Origin: Nitrososphaerales archaeon TH1177
Lineage (GTDB): Archaea > Thermoproteota > Nitrososphaeria > Nitrososphaerales > Nitrososphaeraceae
Reading direction: 5' to 3'
DNA length: 12,294 nt
Assembly (NCBI GenBank): GCA_014523515.1
Contig: JAATVJ010000066.1
Coordinates: forward strand, 1 to 12,294
The notes beneath the pieces are model-generated. The model was not told where the DNA came from, made no database searches, and saw nothing but the letters and a program-made list of their open reading frames with translations. Position 1 is the first letter of the stretch; every line of letters starts with the position of its first letter. The position numbers were made by a program, and so were the translations under genes. Positions 1 to 6,879 of this stretch are shown piece by piece.

Positions 1-428
1 GTTTCAGCCATATTTTTTATATTATCGTTAAGTCCCCACCATTCATGGATCATTACCACTGCTGGAAGAGTATTGTTATTATTCGCAGAGATATTGCTTT
101 TAATTGACGATGATGTTGTTGTAGAAATTGGATAAACGAGATAACCATTAGTATTCTTAATATAGTTAATAGTTTTATTGTCTAATGTAATTGAAGAATT
201 TTTACCGTTTGATTTGATAAGCTCTGTTACATTCTTTGTACTACCAGGAATAGATAATTGTTGTTGTTGTTGTTGGTGTTGTTGACCTTCTGCAAATAAA
301 ATAATATTATTGAACGGAAAAATCAAAGAACTTATCAAGATAATAAAAGATACAAAAACTATTGCAATATAGGGTTTATACATTGATGTATCAACTACAA
401 TATTATATTTAATACTTGAATTATGCAT
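1..428 (-). CDS. Dienelactone hydrolase family protein, N-terminal part (runs off window)
   Basis: The gene reads leftward and leaves the window, so about 142 N-terminal codons are visible. From the ATG at 426-428 there is a polar start, then a hydrophobic segment at about residues 20-45 (signal peptide or single membrane anchor), then a glutamine-rich linker (Q runs with one His) and an Asn/Ser/Thr-rich stretch. The alpha/beta-hydrolase core begins only at the window edge with VVMIHEWWGLNDNIKNMAE, a hallmark of dienelactone hydrolase (carboxymethylenebutenolidase-like) proteins. The catalytic Cys/Asp/His lie outside the window. An extracytoplasmic hydrolase is inferred. A second in-frame ATG at codon 16 sits just before the hydrophobic segment and could be the true start, because a TATA-like stretch near 436-446 is too close to the first ATG. 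The substrate cannot be told. Confidence 0.85.
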   Translation of the reverse strand, partial: MHNSSIKYNIVVDTSMYKPYIAIVFVSFIILISSLIFPFNNIILFAEGQQHQQQQQQLSIPGSTKNVTELIKSNGKNSSITLDNKTINYIKNTNGYLVYPISTTTSSSIKSNISANNNNTLPAVVMIHEWWGLNDNIKNMAE

Positions 429-555
429 CTAAACAAAAATATATCTCGTTATGACTTCTCTATCTCTAAACTACAATATTAGTAACTTTTGAAATTTATA
501 CATATAATTTGGTAATTTTTTTTATAGTTTGTTTACTTGCCTATTAAATAGAGAA

Positions 556-965
556 ATGGTAGAAAAGTTTACTATTTTACTATATGCTGCTGCTGCAACC
601 ACTTTGATTGCAGGGATATTGCATATAAATAAATTTATAGATACAGTGAGTAGCGGTGAACAGATCGGTAACCCTGATATTTATTCTTAGTCGGAGGAAT
701 AGCTCAAGTATTTTGGGTTGTTCCTATACTTAGACAATGGGGTAAAACATGGTATTCTATAGGCATAGCAGGAACAATAGTATTTATGTTATTATGGATA
801 ATTACCAGACTTCCTGAAAATCCAATAACAGGTAGAGCCGGTCCAATAAGCGGAGAAGCAATAATAATACAAATATTTCAAATTACGTTTATTATCCTTA
901 GTGGAATCATATTAGTTAAAAGTACAAAAGCTAAGAATAGTAGAATTAAAGGGAGTACCATCTGA
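556..965 (+). pseudogene. Small membrane protein gene broken by a one-base frameshift
   Basis: The ATG at 556 opens 44 codons with a hydrophobic N-terminal helix (VEKFTILLYAAAATTLIAGI) and reaches a TAG at 688-690. Moving by one base at about 684-687, the reading continues without a stop as LVGGIAQVFWVVP..., giving three more hydrophobic helices, down to TGA at 963-965. Restoring one T in the short TTC run (YS-stop becomes YFLVGG) joins the halves into one protein of about 136 residues with four membrane segments. I do not recognise a named family; the helix-GRAGPIS-helix layout looks like a conserved archaeal membrane protein. The lesion may be a real mutation or a sequencing error. The last codons overlap the start of the P450 fragment in another frame. 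Confidence 0.75.
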
Positions 966-1776
966 AGATCAAGATACTTTTCGTCGATGGGCAGATAGTC
1001 TAGTTAGTCTTGGAGAAACTAGTGATATTAATTCCATTAGAAAAGCAGGCAAAACTGTAGGTGATATGGACATTTATTTTAGTAAATTAATAGAGAAAAA
1101 AAAGAAAATACCAACCGATGATCTTATTAGTCATATCATTAGAGCTAAAGTAGATGGACATTCTTTATCTGAAAATGAAATACTCAATTTTTGTAGTCTC
1201 CTTTTAAATGCAGGACATGCCACTACAGTTAACCTAATAGGAAACTTGGTTTTCTCATTACTTGAAAATCCTCAGCAATTTAAAAGATTACAAGAAAATA
1301 AAAATACTCTAATTAAATCAGCAATAGAAGAGACTTTACGTTATCGATCACCAGCACAATTCGTATCTCGTATTGCAAATGCTGATGTAACTTTATCTGA
1401 AGGAAGTGGAGAAAGAAAAGGAGAAAGAAGACTACAGAAACAAGAAATACAGAAAGGTCAAAGAATTACATTATTTCTGGGTTCTGCCAATCACGATGAA
1501 TCAGTATTTACAGATCCAGACCTATTTGATATTACTCCTAAAAACTTGCGTCATTTGGGGTTTGGAACTGGAATTCATTTTTGTTTAGGAGCTCCTTTAG
1601 CTAGACTTGAAGGACAAATAGCATTAAGAATAATACTTGAAAGATTAGAAGATCTTCAATTTAATTTTGATTATAGTGATAGACAAGACCTATACACAAA
1701 AATTAGTCCACTCAATAGTCCTATTTTACTTGGTTTATCACATTTGCCAGTACGCTTCAAGCCTATAAATGGCTGA
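946..1776 (+). pseudogene. Cytochrome P450, 5'-truncated
   Basis: The C-terminal two thirds of a soluble, bacterial-type P450 are present: the I-helix oxygen-activation motif AGHATT, the K-helix ExxR (EETLR), and the haem-binding loop FGTGIHFCLG with the axial Cys. Homologous sequence already begins at about 946-955 (GVPSEDQDTFRRWAD, typical of the region before the F/G helices). That is 38 codons upstream of the first ATG at 1066, and no ATG, GTG or TTG lies in frame between the stop at 913-915 and 1066. About 150 N-terminal residues of a normal roughly 400-residue P450 are missing. The reading frame itself is clean to the TGA at 1774-1776. A short Lys/Arg/Glu-rich insertion sits between ExxR and the meander. 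Translation from 1066 would give 236 residues lacking much of the substrate pocket, so it is probably non-functional. Confidence 0.85.
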
Positions 1777-1865
1777 TAAATTTGAACATATTAAGTTGAT
1801 TTGAATATCCTGTACAGAATCCACTATAACCATCAATCAAGAATCACTTGGTATTCTTAAAAGTC

Positions 1866-1952
1866 ATGCCTACAGAAAATAATTTCAAAATTCTAGGAGT
1901 TCATATTCCAGCAGCAACAAAAGAAGGAGAATTCTTGGTACATCGAGGATAG
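1866..1952 (+). other. 28-codon ORF or gene remnant abutting tRNA-Asp
   Basis: A short frame opens with ATG at 1866 (MPTENNFKILGVHIPAAT...) and stops at 1950-1952, two bases from the 3' end of the oppositely oriented tRNA-Asp. The residue mix looks more like real protein than the surrounding AT-rich spacer, so it could be the first codons of a gene cut off at the tRNA. I recognise no family, and it is too short to call a gene with confidence. Confidence 0.25.
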
Positions 1953-1954
1953 AG

Positions 1955-2068
1955 CGCCCGGGCCGGGATTCGAACCCGGGTCGGAGGAGTGACAGTCCCC
2001 CATACTGAACCGGAATATACGATGCAGAATTTAATAATTCTTATAGTGCACCTCTATACTACCCGGGC
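1955..2068 (-). tRNA. tRNA-Asp (GTC) with an intron in the D-loop
   Basis: On the minus strand the acceptor stem GCCCGGG (2062-2068) pairs with CCCGGGC (1956-1962), with discriminator G at 1955. The anticodon stem GGGGA/TCCTC closes the loop C-T-GTC-A-C with the anticodon at 1991-1993, so the tRNA reads Asp. The T-arm is CCGGG-TTCGAAT-CCCGG. The gene is 114 bases instead of about 73; all the surplus (roughly 37-42 bases) lies in the D-loop, between AGAGGT and the CA-GTAT that completes the D-stem, at about 2008-2048. The insert folds into a hairpin AGAATT-ATTA-AATTCT flanked by TATA/TATA pairs, as expected of an archaeal tRNA intron removed by splicing endonuclease. The exact splice sites are uncertain because the bulge-helix-bulge is relaxed. 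There is no encoded CCA. Confidence 0.93.
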
Positions 2069-2377
2069 GCATTAAAGTTGTTTTATAAAAGCAATTAAAA
2101 TATCTTTCTTTTCAATAGAATGGAACAGATAAAAAGGCTATTAAAATTATATTATAGATATATAATTAGCAACCGAGTTAAAAATTAAAATCAATAATCC
2201 TTATAGTAGTACCAATTTTACAATAAAATATATCCTAAAAATAGAGCACACTGTACATCTAATAAATTAAGCACAAGTATTTTGAAAGAAAGTTCAAGAA
2301 AGCAATGAAAGTTAATGAAAGCAGTAGAGATACCAAAAGTTTTAAAAACATATTTTTTTAAAGAATATAATTGATAA
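2069..2377. other. AT-rich spacer between tRNA-Asp and the broken HTH gene
   Basis: No ORF with protein-like composition and no RNA fold was found. It should hold the tRNA-Asp promoter (reading leftward; A/T-rich candidates at about 2081-2100 are not well spaced). It also holds an upstream region for the HTH pseudogene with a T-rich TATA-like stretch at 2349-2360. A purine-rich patch at about 2283-2327 contains five copies of GAAAG at irregular spacing, of unknown meaning. Confidence 0.5.
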
Positions 2378-3035
2378 ATGATTTTATCTACCAAAGAAAA
2401 AGAAAAACGTGTTTTAGAATATCTAGAGCAGAATAAAAGTTATCGAGAAATCCAAGATCTATAACATATCTCTTCAAGAGATATAAGTTTTATAGCTAAA
2501 AAAACAACAATTTAATAGAAAAACAATTATAGATTTTTAAAAGTCCTATATTACAAACGATAATAGAATAGATGAAAAAAAATTAATTGAAGCAATTAAA
2601 ATGAGAAGTAGTCTTCCAAAAATCAAAGAAGAATATAATAATATATCATTTCAATTAAAAGATCTCCGGGATCAGAGAGACTATTATCACTTTCAAAATA
2701 ATCTTTTAATAAATAAAAACTTAGAACTGCAAGATGAATTAAGTTTAATACAGAATAAAATACAAGAACATATTATTGAATTGCTAAAGCAAAAAGAGCC
2801 TTATATTAGATTATCTATTATGACAATTTTAAAAATAATTAAAGAAGATCCAGAAAAAGAAATTCGAATTAAGAACAACAATAATGTACGCTCGTCAGAT
2901 CAAAAAATTTCAGAGGCGGTAGCCAAGTTTTATGATACTATTTCTGAAACCATAGTACATAGCATTACTAACCCTAATAATAATTATGATATATATAATA
3001 ATCAAGAAAAAATTAATTTGATGAATTTATTATAA
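2378..3035 (+). pseudogene. Helix-turn-helix/coiled-coil protein gene, degraded at the 5' end
   Basis: The ATG at 2378 starts a typical small HTH (STKEKEKRVLEYLEQNKSYR then EIQDL), cut by TAA at 2462-2464 where TTA (Leu) would be expected. Beyond it the frame continues as HISSRDISFIAKK to an A7 run (2498-2504), where a base appears lost. After a second A-run shift and another TAA at 2538 the reading settles into the frame that stays open from 2541 to 3035. That downstream part (144 codons from an ATG at 2601) has a long predicted coiled coil (LPKIKEEYNNISFQLKDLRD onward, about residues 5-60) and a polar tail. The layout, N-terminal HTH plus coiled coil, resembles a multi-copy family I associate with Nitrososphaerales genomes; that assignment is from memory. 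The coiled-coil part could still be translated alone, but the DNA-binding part cannot be made intact. Confidence 0.7.
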
Positions 3036-3291
3036 TTCTAATAAAATATTACTTTCCAAAATTGTATCAATTATTATTATTTGAAACAATTTAATTTCTA
3101 ACTATTAAATACAAATTACTTAATTATACATAATATGTATATTCTTTAATCTTATTTCATTATGCATATAATTTCTAAAATAATAACAAAAATCAGCATA
3201 ATTTTATTCTATAGATCATTAATTATTATTTGGAATATAAAGAAAATGAACAGAATCAAAAAGAATATTAGATTCTATTCCAAATCATTTC

Positions 3292-4143
3292 TCATACAGA
3301 ACTTTTTATCAAATCAAAAAGTTTTTTGTTACTTACTGCATAGAATGATAACTTATTTTTTAATCCTAACTCAGAGTCTAATTCTTGACCATTGCTAGAA
3401 TACAATTTACCACCAGCTTCTTTTGCTATTAAATAAGCCGCTGCCATGTCAGTAGATCGAATCTTTCCCCTGATATCTATGTATGCATCCATAAATCCTC
3501 TAGCAAAATAACACAGTTCGAGAGCATTTGCGCCAAAATGCCGTATATGAGAAGAAAAAGAAATAACTTTTGAAATTTCATCTAAAATATTTGGAGGTAC
3601 TCCGGATACATTTGTACCTATTAATACATCCATTGATTTAAAATCTTCAAGAGATGTAATAGAGCTGAAATCTTTTTCATTTCTAACACTTATTTTTTTA
3701 TTATTAAAAAAAGAGCCTTTCTGCTTTGAAGATGAATAAATATCGCCTGTGAACAAATCTAGCACTACTGCATCAGTAACAGAGCTTAGTTTAAATTCAT
3801 TAGCGAAAGCTAAAGAACAACAAGAGAAAGGAATACCACGAATTGCATTAGTAGTGCCATCAACTGCATCCATTATTACAAAACCCTTATTATTATTGTT
3901 AGAAGAAGACGAAGAAGAATTATATAGATTAACTATTCCACATTCTTCTCCAATTATCACTGGAGATATATTATTGGATTTAATTGTATTTATCACTGTA
4001 GTTTCTGCTACGATATCAATTTTTCTAGAAATATCTCCTCCAGCGCCAAGACTTATTTTACTAGCGCCTTCACTTGTTCCTAATAAATCCTTAATTTCGC
4101 TATAAACATTCTTAGATGATTCAATTAAAATATCTAATATCAT
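3292..4143 (-). CDS. Inositol-1-monophosphatase / fructose-1,6-bisphosphatase family protein
   Basis: This is a 283-residue member of the Mg-dependent, Li-sensitive phosphatase superfamily, close to the usual archaeal IMPase/FBPase length. Visible metal-site motifs are GEE at residues 65-67, DAVDGTTN at 92-99 (the DPxDGT signature) and STDMAAAYLIAKEAGG at about 230-245 (equivalent to WDxAAxxxLxxEAGG, with Asp232 as a ligand). Family members hydrolyse myo-inositol-1-phosphate and/or fructose-1,6-bisphosphate in the cytoplasm; which one applies here cannot be read from the sequence. A low-complexity insert of six Ser and four Asn (about residues 76-85) sits in a surface loop just before the DAVDG motif. 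A TATA-like box centred about 24 bases upstream suggests leaderless transcription. There is no operon partner. Confidence 0.93.
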   Translation of the reverse strand: MILDILIESSKNVYSEIKDLLGTSEGASKISLGAGGDISRKIDIVAETTVINTIKSNNISPVIIGEECGIVNLYNSSSSSSNNNNKGFVIMDAVDGTTNAIRGIPFSCCSLAFANEFKLSSVTDAVVLDLFTGDIYSSSKQKGSFFNNKKISVRNEKDFSSITSLEDFKSMDVLIGTNVSGVPPNILDEISKVISFSSHIRHFGANALELCYFARGFMDAYIDIRGKIRSTDMAAAYLIAKEAGGKLYSSNGQELDSELGLKNKLSFYAVSNKKLFDLIKSSV

Positions 4144-4162
4144 AAAAATATGTTATCGTAAT

Positions 4163-4170
4163 GTTATAAA
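4163..4170 (-). promoter_or_regulatory. TATA box of the IMPase-family gene
   Basis: The minus strand reads TTTATAAC, centred about 24 bases upstream of the ATG at 4143. This is the normal archaeal TATA-to-start-site distance if the mRNA begins at or next to the start codon. No Shine-Dalgarno sequence intervenes. Confidence 0.55.
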
Positions 4171-4450
4171 ATGATATAGTACGAAATATTATATTAAGTT
4201 AGAATCAATTAAATATAAATGAAAAAAAAAATTATAATATAAAAATTTAATTTTTATTCAATTCTTTTGGGAAACTTTTTTTTTCCGTCGTCCTTTTATC
4301 AATTTATAGATTGATACTTTTATTCCAACGTAAATACTATACAAAAGTTTAAATTCCATATTATTATAATACAACATTTGCTTTTAAACATTAAGTAAGA
4401 AATTGAAACTTAAATAGAGATGAGATCACAACTGCTAACTATATAATAAC

Positions 4451-4467
4451 AAAAAAAAGTAAAAAAA
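4451..4467 (-). terminator. Oligo-T terminator downstream of the 113-residue gene
   Basis: On the minus strand, just after the stop codon at 4486, T7-AC-T8 occurs. Archaeal RNA polymerase terminates at such T-tracts without needing a hairpin. It would end transcription of the gene at 4486-4827 before the IMPase-family promoter. Confidence 0.5.
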
Positions 4468-4485
4468 TTAAATAATTATTATTAA

Positions 4486-4827
4486 TTAAACTGGAAAATT
4501 AAATGATGATTGTTCCAATTCTAAAATTGGAATATAAATAGCCTGTGTATCATTACCTATTCCATTTACAAACTCGAATTTTCCAGTCAGCTGTTTTAAT
4601 TCAATAAATTTTTTTGCAGGCTTTTCAGTCAAAACCATATAGTGAATAACTGTATTGACGGCACCTGTTTCTATAAATAATACTTCTTTATCCTTAAAAT
4701 TGATGTGATAAAGCATTGGCACCATTCCAATTGGTGACTGAGAAGCAAATAAAATCACCGTAAGCATGTCTTCCAAATTTTTATATTTTAGATATGTAGT
4801 TGAATAAACTTCAGCTGACGACATCAA
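4486..4827 (-). CDS. Hypothetical protein, 113 residues
   Basis: I do not recognise a family. The protein is soluble, without signal peptide or membrane helix. It alternates short hydrophobic strands (MLTVILFAS, KEVLFIETG, THYM-like VIHYMVL, AIYIPILEL) with polar turns, suggesting a small alpha/beta fold. The composition (balanced Lys/Glu, varied residues) is clearly that of a real gene. Two ATGs stand in tandem at the start (4825-4827 and 4822-4824); either can serve. It reads away from the matrixin gene, sharing a roughly 130-base divergent region, and is followed by an oligo-T terminator, so it is probably monocistronic. Confidence 0.85.
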   Translation of the reverse strand: MMSSAEVYSTTYLKYKNLEDMLTVILFASQSPIGMVPMLYHINFKDKEVLFIETGAVNTVIHYMVLTEKPAKKFIELKQLTGKFEFVNGIGNDTQAIYIPILELEQSSFNFPV

Positions 4828-4925
4828 ATATCATACCCTATTATAATAGTAACCTATAATACTCTTTCCGTCTTTATTTATGAAAATAAATATACAAACA
4901 AACAGAGATAATTAGTAACAAAGAA

Positions 4926-4935
4926 AAAATATAAG
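4926..4935 (+). promoter_or_regulatory. TATA box of the matrixin gene
   Basis: AAAATATAAG is centred 26 bases upstream of the TTG at 4957. The spacing fits a leaderless transcript beginning at the TTG and supports that start. No ribosome binding site is present. Confidence 0.6.
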
Positions 4936-4956
4936 AGTTAATTTATAGTTCATTTA

Positions 4957-5601
4957 TTGAAGGAATTTATAAAATATTTCTCTTTTCTACTTGTATTTTT
5001 CTTGATTATTGGTTTAATTCAATTTAATTTTAATTATATTTATTCTACTATCCAACAAACTGATAATAAAAAAAAACAAATAGAAATTTGCTGTACATGG
5101 GGAAATAAACTTGCAGATGGAATACTTACATACGAAATAAATAATGCAAAACCTGAAACAAAGGAATTAGTAATATCTGCAATAAGTTATTGGAAAGAAA
5201 ACATACAAGGAATTGAATTTAGAGAGACAGATAGTACACAACAAGTAGATATTAAGATTTCATTTAGGAATGATAATGGAAAAGTTGCAGGACAGACCAT
5301 GACTAATTTTGATTCAGATGGATTTATTTTTAACGTCAAGATATTGCTTGCTGAGAAGGCTTTTGGAAAACAATTGAACAAAAATGTGATTGAATATATA
5401 GCAAAACATGAGTTTGGTCATGCTCTCGGGTTAGGACATGCAAATTTTAATGACTCTCTTATGTCATCGTTGGTTTATAATTCATTTAACAAGATTTCAG
5501 ACTGTGAAAGAGAAGCTGTTAATGAAGCAAACAAATGGAAATTAATAGACAATGACTCATCATCTCCGCAAATAAGCAAAATTAAAAAATATTTTTGTTA
5601 A
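4957..5601 (+). CDS. Matrixin-type (M10A-like) zinc metalloprotease, membrane-anchored or secreted
   Basis: A 214-residue protein with an N-terminal hydrophobic helix (about residues 7-27, preceded by Lys) that acts as a signal peptide or anchor. The mature domain opens with the W-x-x-x-L-x-x-G-x-L-x-Y-x-I pattern usual for metzincins. The zinc site HEFGHALGLGH is complete at residues 151-161 (three His and the catalytic Glu) and is followed by a Met-turn-like LMSSLVY (Met169). Family members cut proteins outside the cell. No propeptide cysteine switch is obvious, although two adjacent Cys lie near residues 45-46 and another Cys is the last residue. The start is TTG, chosen because the next Met is within the catalytic domain and the signal helix would otherwise be lost. 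The natural substrate is unknown; cell-surface protein turnover is a guess. Confidence 0.9.
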   Translation: MKEFIKYFSFLLVFFLIIGLIQFNFNYIYSTIQQTDNKKKQIEICCTWGNKLADGILTYEINNAKPETKELVISAISYWKENIQGIEFRETDSTQQVDIKISFRNDNGKVAGQTMTNFDSDGFIFNVKILLAEKAFGKQLNKNVIEYIAKHEFGHALGLGHANFNDSLMSSLVYNSFNKISDCEREAVNEANKWKLIDNDSSSPQISKIKKYFC

Positions 5602-5797
5602 TTGATTGTTGTTTATTTATTTATTGTTTACCTCAAATTTTAATTATATTAATCTTATTTTTATTTCTAAATTATTGTTATATATTATTTATAGTAATTT
5701 ACTATTATATGACCTAATTCTGCAAATTATACAATGTAACAAATATGAGAATAATAGACATAATTGTTATATTTTCTTATATTATAAAGTTTATTTT

Positions 5798-6073
5798 TTA
5801 TTTAATTTGATTTTCTAAATCTTGATCACTCGGAGTAATTAGTTCCATAACTTTAGAATAAAGATACAAATATCTTCTTCCTTTGTCGGTTATCCTAAAA
5901 ATTTGATCTTTATCGGAATATTCTATTAATTCACGTTCTAATAATATTGAAAGATATTCTTTTAATTGACTATAAGAAAGAAAAGCCTTATACATTATTT
6001 TTGTTTTAGCTGCTCCCTCTTTAGTAGCTTCTAGTATTAATGCTACTATATCAGTCCTGCTTCGATATTTCAT
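5798..6073 (-). CDS. ArnR1-like winged-helix regulator (91 residues)
   Basis: The sequence KYRSRTDIVALILE at the start, KTKIMYKAFLSYSQLKEYLS in the middle (recognition-helix region) and the wing segment IFRITDKGRRYL are typical of the small winged-helix proteins called ArnR1-like (HTH_45), which are very abundant in Thaumarchaeota. They bind DNA, probably as dimers, as transcriptional regulators. The length is normal for the family. It lies 86 bases downstream of another winged-helix gene on the same strand; the two may be cotranscribed, though the spacer is large enough for its own promoter. The target genes are unknown. Confidence 0.9.
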   Translation of the reverse strand: MKYRSRTDIVALILEATKEGAAKTKIMYKAFLSYSQLKEYLSILLERELIEYSDKDQIFRITDKGRRYLYLYSKVMELITPSDQDLENQIK

Positions 6074-6159
6074 TAACAGATTTTATAAATGGAATGCTTC
6101 ATAAAAATTGATCGTAAAGTATTAAAATTATTAATATGAAAAATGTAATTGAAACCTAA

Positions 6160-6405
6160 TTACGATTCCTTATTTTTTAAATCAATTTCTACTAATAATT
6201 GGATACCTTTTTTTGTGATAGAATAATTCTTTGCATTTTTTCTTATATAGTCTCTCATTCTTTCAATATGATAGTATATGGATCCTGTAGATAAAGCTGT
6301 AGCGTTTTGTATGTCAGAAAAGCCAGCAGATCCATTTCTTTCAGCTATAGCACGTAATATTTTAAGTCTGGTTCTTCGAGCGCGGAGTTGGGTTTCTCCT
6401 ATCAA
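6160..6405 (-). CDS. Winged-helix DNA-binding protein (81 residues, TTG start)
   Basis: The sequence RTRLKILRAIAERNGSAGFS gives the first helix, and TALSTGSIYYHIERMRDYI is a clear recognition helix of the ArsR/wHTH type (ST-G-x-x-YYH-x-x-x-x). The segment YSITKKGIQLL is the wing. The protein is a DNA-binding regulator or a free wHTH domain. The start is taken as TTG at 6403-6405, since an in-frame TGA lies a few codons upstream and the next Met is inside the recognition-helix region. It is not homologous along its full length to the neighbouring ArnR1-like protein, so the pair is not a simple duplication. Confidence 0.82.
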   Translation of the reverse strand: MIGETQLRARRTRLKILRAIAERNGSAGFSDIQNATALSTGSIYYHIERMRDYIRKNAKNYSITKKGIQLLVEIDLKNKES

Positions 6406-6611
6406 TATTGATATTGCTCAAATAAATTATTTATTTTTTACTAAATTAAATAAAAAATTTATAATAAAAAAAGTGAAAAATATGAAAAAATGTTATACTA
6501 AATAGTTGATATGTGACATTTATTATTACTAGATTATTTTTTATATTTTCTCTACTTACTTCGTAAAGCTTATAGAGATATAGATCAATAACCATAACTG
6601 CGATGTCATAT

Positions 6612-6748
6612 GGGGTCGTAGCGAAGCCTGGCATCGCAACGGGCTCCAGATCAAAAAAAAGGGCTGGTAATATCTTGAAGATACCCGTAGGTCAAGGGTT
6701 CAATTGATAATGATTAAATCACTATCAGAACAACTCCCTTCGGCCCCA
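6612..6748 (+). tRNA. tRNA-Trp (CCA) with two introns
   Basis: The acceptor GGGGTCG (6612-6618) pairs with CGGCCCC (6741-6747) and the discriminator is A at 6748. The D-stem is GCGA/TCGC. The anticodon stem ACGGG (6639-6643) pairs with CCCGT (6684-6688), with the anticodon CCA at 6646-6648. The T-stem AAGGG (6694-6698) pairs with CCCTT (6736-6740). Removing two inserts leaves exactly 74 bases. Intron 1 (about 6650-6682, 33 bases) sits at the canonical 37/38 site. Intron 2 (6704-6733, 30 bases) sits in the T-loop at 58/59 and has a complete bulge-helix-bulge: central helix GTTC (6698-6701) with GAAC (6728-6731), 3-base bulges AAT and AAC, and a hairpin TGATA-A-TGAT/ATCA-C-TATCA. No CCA is encoded. 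Confidence 0.95.
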
Positions 6749-6843
6749 TCTATATGTAATTAAATTCATTATGAAGGATAGAGGTTGAAATTAACAAATA
6801 TAAAAAAAATTATACACCTCCCTCACCCTCTATAAAGTTACTG

Positions 6844-6853
6844 CATATATTAA
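6844..6853 (+). promoter_or_regulatory. TATA box of radA
   Basis: CATATATTAA is centred about 31 bases upstream of the ATG at 6880, and only 19 bases upstream of an in-frame TTG at 6868. The distance argues for ATG 6880 as the radA start with a leader of a few bases at most. Confidence 0.5.
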
Positions 6854-6879
6854 TATGAGAAAATCATTTGCATAGTAAT

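Larger units (their letters stand above)
4144..4485. other. Intergenic spacer, very AT-rich
   Basis: It holds the IMPase-family promoter at its left end and an oligo-T terminator for the leftward gene at its right end. Between them are only A/T runs, including a T9 tract near 4276-4285. No coding frame or convincing RNA structure was seen. Confidence 0.5.

Noticed and set aside
1406..1588. Plus-strand frame inside the P450 fragment
   Set aside because: It overlaps clear P450 codons in another frame and has no family signal.
1955..1976. Attachment-site duplicate of the tRNA-Asp 3' end
   Set aside because: I found no second copy of the TTCGAATCCCGG segment anywhere else in the window.
3162..3398. 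Plus-strand 78-codon frame
   Set aside because: Ile/Asn/Phe-rich noise that overlaps the 3' end of the IMPase-family gene on the other strand.
3749..4105. Plus-strand 118-codon frame
   Set aside because: Complete antisense overlap with the IMPase-family gene, whose motifs are unmistakable.
5187..5381. Minus-strand 64-codon frame
   Set aside because: Antisense to the matrixin catalytic domain, without family signal.
5606..5818. Plus-strand 70-codon frame after the matrixin gene
   Set aside because: Almost only Ile, Leu, Phe, Tyr and Asn, as expected from random AT-rich DNA; it also runs into the 3' end of the ArnR1-like gene.
6278..6505. Plus-strand 75-codon frame
   Set aside because: Antisense to the winged-helix gene at 6160-6405, with a Lys/Ile-rich random tail.
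6446..6634. Minus-strand 62-codon frame
   Set aside because: It overlaps the 5' part of tRNA-Trp and is otherwise AT noise.
6650..6682. C/D guide RNA inside the tRNA-Trp 37/38 intron, as in some Euryarchaeota
   Set aside because: At 33 bases the intron is too short and has no C or D boxes.
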